A stretch of DNA of 64,000 nt, from positions 434,001 through 498,000 of the forward strand of contig JAIXMQ010000020.1 in the NCBI GenBank assembly GCA_025716855.1, in the 5' to 3' direction. Origin of the DNA: Pilaira anomala (lineage: Eukaryota > Mucoromycota > Mucoromycetes > Mucorales > Mucoraceae). Shown here one piece after another: positions 57,781-64,000 of this stretch. Made by a program: the position numbers and the translations under genes. The notes beneath the pieces are model-generated. The model was not told the DNA's origin. It saw only the letters and a list, made by a program, of their open reading frames with translations, and did no database searches. Positions within the stretch are counted from its first letter, which is position 1. Each line of letters begins with the position of its first letter.

Positions 57781-59131
57781 TGTCTATGACTCTAATATGG
57801 AAATAAAACAAGTGAAACGAAATAATGAGACTAAGGTGCTGTTATTTATATTGTTTAAATTTTGTACATCAATATATCTTTTATCATTGATTATACTATT
57901 TAATGGGGTGGCTCCATCTTTTACTTGATTAATATCCGGGTATCACAAAACTCTCAATGTGTAGTACATATATTATTTCTAATCTAGAGACTGTCAAAGA
58001 CCCAGACTCTTTTCCAGACTCTTTATTTTAGTATAATGCAACCTCTTTTCACATTGATAAAAATTAACAAACTCTACGTTTACTTATTAATATATTCATC
58101 TTACAAAAGTTGTTATTGTAACTAATGGAAAAACAATGAGAAAAAAATTGATAAACCTGCTTCATTAAAAAATATAAGTTCTTGTAGTTAAAGATAAATT
58201 TGATATATTTAGAAAACCTGTTGTCCGCTCTCTTGTTGTTAACTAAATAAAGATCCTAAGAAGTCTCATCATATTTTAAGTCTTTCTCCCCCTTTTTTTT
58301 ATTAAATTTCCAAGATACATAATATCTTAATCAATATTTGTCAAACATAATTAAATATAGAATGGCCTACTGCTTTCTGAAAAAGTTATTTCAAGTAAGT
58401 ACATCATATATCATTTTCTATACTATTTTACACATTGTTTTTGTTTAATTTGGTTCTTCTATGTTTTTGTATGTATGAAGCTTGGAACATTTTAAAGGTA
58501 TAATAAGCAAATGTTTTTATAATAGCTTATATGTATCTGTTTCGTATTTAATTTAAAAATTTATTTTAATAGGTAAGCCATTCGTGATTATTATCGCTTT
58601 TGCGACATGTTTCTGCTTTCATAGAGTATCTCTTACTGTAAAGCTATTCTGCTGCTACGGATGTTTCTGTTCTAAAGCACTATTTTAGAGGCTCTTCAGT
58701 AGCTATTTTAGTTGAAACATTTAAACCAATAAAAGTCAAATTATTTTTACTTTGTATTCGTCCCCCTCCCCCAATTTCCAAATGATTCCCCCAAGCCCCC
58801 CATTGTAACCCTTATTGTCATATAAGGAAGGAATTAGGGACAAACGTAAAAAGACTGCTGAATTACAAAAAAAAATCCTTGGGTGTGTTGATATCTTTAG
58901 TCAAAATACTTGTAGAATACCTACTGTTTTTTGAATATGAATTTGCGCTGGGATTAGAAAAATTTTGCATTGACCTTAAAAAAATACTTGCGCCAAAGTA
59001 AAAATAATTTTGGCGTTGCTTAGTAATAAATTTTGCGCCAAGAGATTAAAAAAAAAAAAATATAATAACCAAAAGATTGTAAGCGATTCATTTGCTTTTT
59101 TCTTTTATTTAATTCAAATATTCTAACAAAC
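57781..59131. other. Gene-poor interval upstream of transposase
   Basis: About 1.35 kb. An ATG at 58362 followed by ten codons and a GTAAGT could be a first exon (MAYCFLKKLFQ) but no continuation is convincing. Near 58990-59045 the motif TTGGCG / GCGCCAA recurs three times within 60 bp upstream of the transposase gene, possibly regulatory or a TIR remnant. Confidence 0.4.
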
Positions 59132-60523
59132 ATGCAAAACTTTAGCGAATTTATTACTAATAGAGAAATTATTTCAGATAATGATATGGATACTTCATCT
59201 GATGATTATATGGAAGTAGATGAGGAACAGGAAATTGAAATTGACCATTTTAATTTGAGTAAAGAATGGGTTGAGAAAATAAAACAAATTGGCAATTCAT
59301 TATCTTGTGTACATGAATTTATGGATGTTGATGCACCAGAAGAAATCAAAGATGAAGATTCATTTGGCGATGCATTTCTTTTTGCAGAATCAATGCCATT
59401 AAAGAAAAAGCACAAGACTCCTGTAGCTAAAACTCGAGGCTCTTACAGGAAATATACTGTTGAACAAATTGAAAAACTCTTTGATTTAATCATTGAAGAA
59501 GGCTTTACTACCAAAGATGCAGCTTTAGTCACTGGGATTAATATTCGTACTGCTCAAAATTATGTAAAAACATATAATAATGATCCGCAGAAACGACTTC
59601 CAGGATCTTATAACAAACCTCGTGGAAGACCTTGTTCAAAGTTAACTGAGGAGCATTCTAAATTTCTTGTTGACTATGTCAAAAAGAATACTACTGCTGT
59701 ATTAGATGAGTTGAAGTTAAAACTTTTTGAGAAATTTGAGGGTTTGAAAATCTCTATTTCTGCCATTCACAAACATTTAGTACATAAACATAACATTACT
59801 TTAAAGAAACTTGAAAAGATACCAGCAGCGAGAAATTCTGACAGAGTAATAGCATTGCGAAAAGCGATTGTTGAGCAGTATAAGAATGATACAGCCATGG
59901 ATTTTTCCAATAATTGTGTTTTCATTGATGAAGCAGGTTTCAATTTACATACTCAGAGAAACCACGGCCGTTCATTAAAAGGCACACCTGCAAAGAGCAC
60001 TGTACCAACTGGAAAGGGGGTTACATTTACAATTTTAGGTGCAATTTCTCAAGCAGGTATCATAAATATTGGGGTTAAAAAACCAGAATCAGCTTCTTCT
60101 AAAAAAAGAAAGGCAGATGGTAAGGAAGTAAAAATAAATGGTAAAGTTGGAACAAGAACTGAGCACTTCTTGGCCTACATAACCAACGTAATGAATACAC
60201 TAGATAAAAATAATATAAAGGGTCAGTATATTGTTATGGATAATGCACCTATTCATAAGCCAAAAGTGATCAAAGCATTAATCGAAGAACGAGGACATAA
60301 ATGCATATATTTACCACCATATTCTCCTTTCTTGAATCCAATTGAGGAATTTTGGTCAAAAGTAAAAGCTGGTGTTAGAAGAACACCATTGACGGCAGAT
60401 GATCGTCTCACAGATCGTATATGTGAATCGGCTAGAAAAGTAACAAAAAAAGATTGTAAGGGGTGGATTGAGCACTCAAAGTCTTTTTTCGAGAAGTGCT
60501 TAAATGAGGAAAGAAATATTTAA
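59132..60523 (+). CDS. Intact Tc1/mariner-type DD34E transposase
   Basis: A single-exon 463-aa protein. The N-terminus is acidic (DDYMEVDEEQEIEIDHF). It is followed by a helix-turn-helix region (YTVEQIEKLFDLIIEEG...KDAALVTG), a basic RGRPCSK linker and a second helical block. The catalytic triad is complete: FIDEAGFN, VMDNAPIHKP and PYSPFLNPIE, with 34 residues between second Asp and Glu. It is homologous to the frameshifted enzyme at 43.8 kb through its whole length but is clearly another lineage. No terminal inverted repeats or TA-flanked ends could be found around it, so either the element ends have decayed or the gene is no longer part of a transposon. Confidence 0.9.
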   Translation: MQNFSEFITNREIISDNDMDTSSDDYMEVDEEQEIEIDHFNLSKEWVEKIKQIGNSLSCVHEFMDVDAPEEIKDEDSFGDAFLFAESMPLKKKHKTPVAKTRGSYRKYTVEQIEKLFDLIIEEGFTTKDAALVTGINIRTAQNYVKTYNNDPQKRLPGSYNKPRGRPCSKLTEEHSKFLVDYVKKNTTAVLDELKLKLFEKFEGLKISISAIHKHLVHKHNITLKKLEKIPAARNSDRVIALRKAIVEQYKNDTAMDFSNNCVFIDEAGFNLHTQRNHGRSLKGTPAKSTVPTGKGVTFTILGAISQAGIINIGVKKPESASSKKRKADGKEVKINGKVGTRTEHFLAYITNVMNTLDKNNIKGQYIVMDNAPIHKPKVIKALIEERGHKCIYLPPYSPFLNPIEEFWSKVKAGVRRTPLTADDRLTDRICESARKVTKKDCKGWIEHSKSFFEKCLNEERNI

Positions 60524-60630
60524 AATGGTAAATTATTAGTCGTTAGGGGTTCAGCGTTCAATAGACGTACTTTGAATCCTCAATGAGATTTGAATATCAT
60601 AAAACATAAACATATTATTTTGAAGAAATA

Positions 60631-60632
60631 GC

Positions 60633-60684
<52 letters not shown>
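60631..60684. repeat. (AAT)n microsatellite
   Basis: Roughly 18 perfect units of AAT/ATA downstream of the transposase gene. Confidence 0.95.
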
Positions 60685-60690
<6 letters not shown>

Positions 60691-60973
60691 CAATAAAAGC
60701 AATAAAAAAAAACTTATTGACATTATAGGATAAATAAATCTTTCAGTGACATAAACTCAATTCATAGTAAACGCATTGAATAGTTTAAATAATAATTTAC
60801 AGCATATGATTTTCTAATTTTTTGACCAAAAACAGTTTGAGACTGTATAAAAATTAATAAAAACATAGCCAATCACATAAATTTATACACATGACGCAGC
60901 AAAAAAATTTCCTTGGTTTTGTTTTTTTTTTTCTTTTTCTTCCCAACACTCATAAAAACAACAACTCTTTGCT

Positions 60974-61365
60974 AGGCTTTGAAACGCGACAACCACTCCA
61001 TATAACGAGGGATTTTACAAGTTATATGATAGTGCGCAAGAGAAGAAGGTTATGGAGACACTTGGCAGCTATCCAAAGCTGCGACAATGGCGCCCGTCTG
61101 TGTGATAGTAGACTTTATCGTTTTGCTGTTACCTGGTGGTAATCGTTCTCAACCTTCTTATTTTATGGGGCAGACAAGATGATAGAAAAGATGCAGCTAG
61201 GCTTTGAAATGCGACGCAACATTACGACATATCAAATGGACTTTTGAAAGATATGCCCTACTGTGCTGTAAGGTATTGTTTTGGACTAGACAGCCATCCC
61301 TGGTTGTGACAAATGCCTCCGCTTGTGTGATGGTAGACTTTATCGTTTTTCTGTTGCCTGACGCT
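60974..61365 (+). repeat. Two decayed tandem copies of a former coding segment
   Basis: CTAGGCTTTGAAACGCGACA at 60974 and CTAGGCTTTGAAATGCGACG at 61198 begin two roughly 170-bp copies that also share TGTGTGAT(A/G)GTAGACTTTATCG and CTGTT(A/G)CCTG near their ends. The first reads as protein in one frame (EGFYKLYDSAQEKKVMETLG, then SYPKLRQWRPSV) before stops. The copies have diverged in their middles. Confidence 0.65.
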
Positions 61366-62376
61366 GGCTTTCCATGCATGCCTATACTTTTCCAATCATT
61401 TTGTATTATGAAAATTGAAAATAATGATGGAGGGTTTAAGTGTCAAATTATATATATTTATATTCTTTATCAATACTAACTATAATTTTGTTTGATTTTA
61501 GAAACAATACGCAACCTATATTAAGTGGATTTCTTCGGAACTGACCACTTCAACTTTAAATAGCACAAGTTTTAACCTTAACAAGCCTGATTGCTCTCCA
61601 TGGATTTACTCTACACTCAATATCTCATTGTGGTTAAGTTCTTTTGATCAATTAATTTTCATATCCTTGCACATTATTAGAATATTTGTGAAGAAGTACA
61701 ACTACTAAATATTATATTGTAAATTTTGAATACGTTGAAGATAAATAATAGTAGTTGCCATTGTAACAATAAAATTGCTATGGTGATAGTTTATTTAAGT
61801 TGCTTACTGTTGTTAGTTATCTTTCTTGACTATATTATGCACCTTGTGTTTATTGTGAGTACAGTGTTTTCTGATAGGTTGCTATACATTTTAAATGATT
61901 GTTGTTTGAAAAAAAAAGTCTATTACCTGCTTTGGCCTTTGGGAGTTCTGACTCTGTAATAGCCAATTTTTTAAGAAAAAAAAAGTGACTTGTTGTCATT
62001 CTGTGTTTTGGGGAATGTTTTCGCCGTCGCTTCTGAATTAAACCCCTTTTTACTGTGTCAAGATTAACCCTGATAAGTGCAAGAAACCTCAAACTCAAGG
62101 CTCCTTTGATTTATATATGAATTGTTATCATATGAATTATATTTTTTTATCACTATATATATAGCTATTTTTTTTTATCATTTTCAATAAAAAAAAACAC
62201 ACCTTTATTTTCAGTTTAACCCTTTTCATTATTTCTGACTTAAAATTAATCCCACACAACACTGTGCATAAAAATAAATTTTTTGATTTTCCCTCTTTCA
62301 GTGTTCTTATTTCTTCAAACATGAATTGTCCTAACGAATTTTCACAATACACGTTAAGCTGCCCTGTCAAGAATAT

Positions 62377-64000
62377 TAGTCAAGAATTTTTACTAAAAAT
62401 ACTGCTCCAAACTGGGATTTTGATAATTATTATCAATTCAATTGTCCTAGTGAAAGTTCCAATCATTATAAAAATGCCAAAAAGATTTTGCATTCTTATT
62501 TAAATGATTTACATTGGATTCAAACTTTAGAATTACCTGAGGAACTACTTAGATATGTTTCCAAATTGAAAAAAAAGAAAGTAAGTGTTTTGTAACTAAG
62601 TTTAATTTATCTCTAACATACAATCAGTATCCATTAGCCAATTTAAAAGACAAAACATCCTCTCACCAACCAATTTATATTAAAGATAATTATGGAACCA
62701 TTAATATGGCAAAGGTAAAAAAAGTAAAATAAAATAGCGACAATAGAAAGCTCACCATAATACTTTCTTCTTAGCGACAAAACATAAATAATCATTACCA
62801 AGCAAATGACCTAGCAACAAGTAACACTTTGACAACACCTAGTAGAAGGGATGACAACGAAGAGGTAGAAGAAAAGGTAATTTTATAAACTTCTTTAAAT
62901 AAATGCAGATATTTAAAGTTATAATAGAATTCTTTCAATTCTAAGTGGAAGACGTTTTTGCTCATGGCTGAAACTGATGAGTCTATCCACAAGTACAGGT
63001 AAACCTGAATAAGCAACATACAAAAAAAAAAAAAAATAAAAATAAAACATATATATATATATATATATGTATTGACATTTTCATTTCATATAGCCCTGCT
63101 AGACATGGGATCATCTGCAGTGGCGATAACGTTTCTGGGAGCCCACATTACCCAACAGACATCTATAATGAGTACAGAAAGAAAAAGACAGGTACTCAAC
63201 AAATATATTCAATGGATCAAGAAGTGTGTCCATATATTGACCAAGTAATTGATAGTGTAATTATCCATATATATATATTTTTTTTTGTTTACGTATGCAT
63301 TTTTATTTATTCATTTAACAGGACTGTTTACAAGAGTTTAAGAAGAACATCACAAATACACCCGACACTGAAGATACCACCATTGCTTCACAGGTTCTTT
63401 TTTTAGAAGAAATCTTTGCAGCATCGTAAGTAATCCCTTGTTTTATTTCAATATGTATGCATATCTGATTTAAATGTATCCTTGTATTCAGATTGAAGTT
63501 GTATAAGATTAACGTGCCTTTGAATCACAATGAAGCCATTTTCAATAATTACTTTGTTGAACCAAACTTAAAGGCAGTTTGCAATTCAATTCATCATAGC
63601 AAATATAATTGGGCAAAACTAGGATTCTTTGACGGTGAAGAAGAGCTTCTTTCCATGACCAAGCAGCTAAAACGAAAAGGGACATTTGTAGATCACCGAT
63701 ATATTTATAAGGCTGATGGTGTAGTACGTCTTCAAGAAGCCCATGATATCGAAATTTGCGTGGTAGAAGTCTCTAATGAATATTTGAATCAAGATAACAG
63801 AAAGATATACTTTGATCACCACAAGGCAAATTATGGTTGTCTTGCAATGCTAAAGACTATTGCTGATCAATACAAGTATGCATCAGTTGATGTCTTTGAA
63901 CAATTAAAAATATATTTCGTTCATGCAGCAGGTAATGTACATTCCGTTATGACTATAGCATAATCTAATCATTTCACTATTTGATAGACAACAAAATCAA
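62377..64000 (+). CDS. Unknown multi-exon gene, cut by the right edge
   Basis: Exons that join in phase: about 62377-62580, 62628-62714, 62775-62876, 62946-62998, 63094-63244, 63322-63425, 63492-63931 and 63988 onward. The 5' end is uncertain (an acceptor-like ATTAG lies just before the first block). The protein includes TAPNWDFDNYYQFNCPSE, KTFLLMAETDESIHKYS, RHGIICSGDNVSGSPHYP, a region ending LKLYKINVPLNHNEAIFNN, and a C-terminal block EAHDIEICVVEVSNEY...KIYFDHHKANYGCLAMLK. I recognise this only as resembling a family of uncharacterised mucoralean proteins. The D-x-E...E-V-S...K spacing loosely recalls PD-(D/E)xK nuclease folds; that is speculation. Confidence 0.6.

Larger units (their letters stand above)
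60524..62376. other. Interval with microsatellite and decayed duplicates
   Basis: Contains an (AAT)n tract at about 60631-60684, then a duplicated decayed segment at 60970-61370 (listed separately). Beyond that the DNA is AT-rich with no convincing gene; open frames at 61726-61959 and 61850-62098 lack recognisable features. Confidence 0.45.

Noticed and set aside
58362..58400. Short first exon MAYCFLKKLFQ with GTAAGT donor
   Set aside because: No downstream exon could be joined convincingly.
1..64000. tRNA or rRNA genes
   Set aside because: Scanned for B-box-like GGTTCGAATCC patterns and GC-rich folded stretches; nothing convincing was seen.

Overview
The window is eukaryotic nuclear DNA. 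It is AT-rich, its genes are split by many short GT-AG introns (mostly 50-80 nt, often ending in a T-tract then TAG or CAG), and mono- and dinucleotide runs are everywhere. Gene content (purple acid phosphatase, GATA and APSES factors, VAP, a C1-DysF peroxin-like protein, F-box/LRR, HEN1, TBCK) and element content (Tc1/mariner, a Fanzor element) point to an early-diverging fungus, most likely Mucoromycota/Mucorales. That placement is inference; no rRNA or tRNA was seen.

From 1 to 19.3 kb the window is mostly ordinary gene space: a 5'-truncated APSES factor, a secreted purple acid phosphatase, TBCK (pseudokinase-TBC-rhodanese), SYF2 (minus), a gap holding inverted arms, an F-box/LRR gene, a small mitochondrial membrane protein with a charged tail, the i-AAA protease YME1 and a one-finger GATA factor. 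From 19.3 to 28.5 kb it is gene-poor, with a 135-bp TA-flanked MITE and a triplicated locus for a 141-aa secreted four-cysteine protein. From 28.5 to 34.2 kb lie leucine carboxyl methyltransferase (minus), a divergently transcribed importin-alpha-like gene, and a C1 + transmembrane + dysferlin-domain protein (minus).

From 34.2 to 45.1 kb is transposon and repeat territory: an orphan element end with decayed cargo, a 336-bp foldback, a repeat shared with 19.5 kb, an unknown gene with a MITE piece in its intron, and a complete Tc1/mariner element with 69-bp TIRs and a frameshifted transposase. That element ends 53 bp upstream of the HEN1 start codon. HEN1 is convergent with a PlsC acyltransferase.

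From 49.0 to 52.5 kb is the most unusual object: a TA-flanked element of 3455 bp carrying a decayed Fanzor (eukaryotic TnpB/IS605-like) gene. Its two ends are 853-bp inverted arms of equal length, each containing the 3' third of the Fanzor gene. VAP/SCS2 follows on minus, then a second decayed element (55.1-57.8 kb, minus) with a zinc knuckle and a RuvC-I-like DPG motif, an intact 463-aa DD34E transposase with no recognisable TIRs, decayed duplicates, and an unknown multi-exon gene cut by the right edge.

The genes do not form one pathway. The main theme is a housekeeping scaffold invaded by TA-targeting elements, two of them linked to RuvC-type nucleases, with one insertion in the 5' region of a small-RNA pathway gene.
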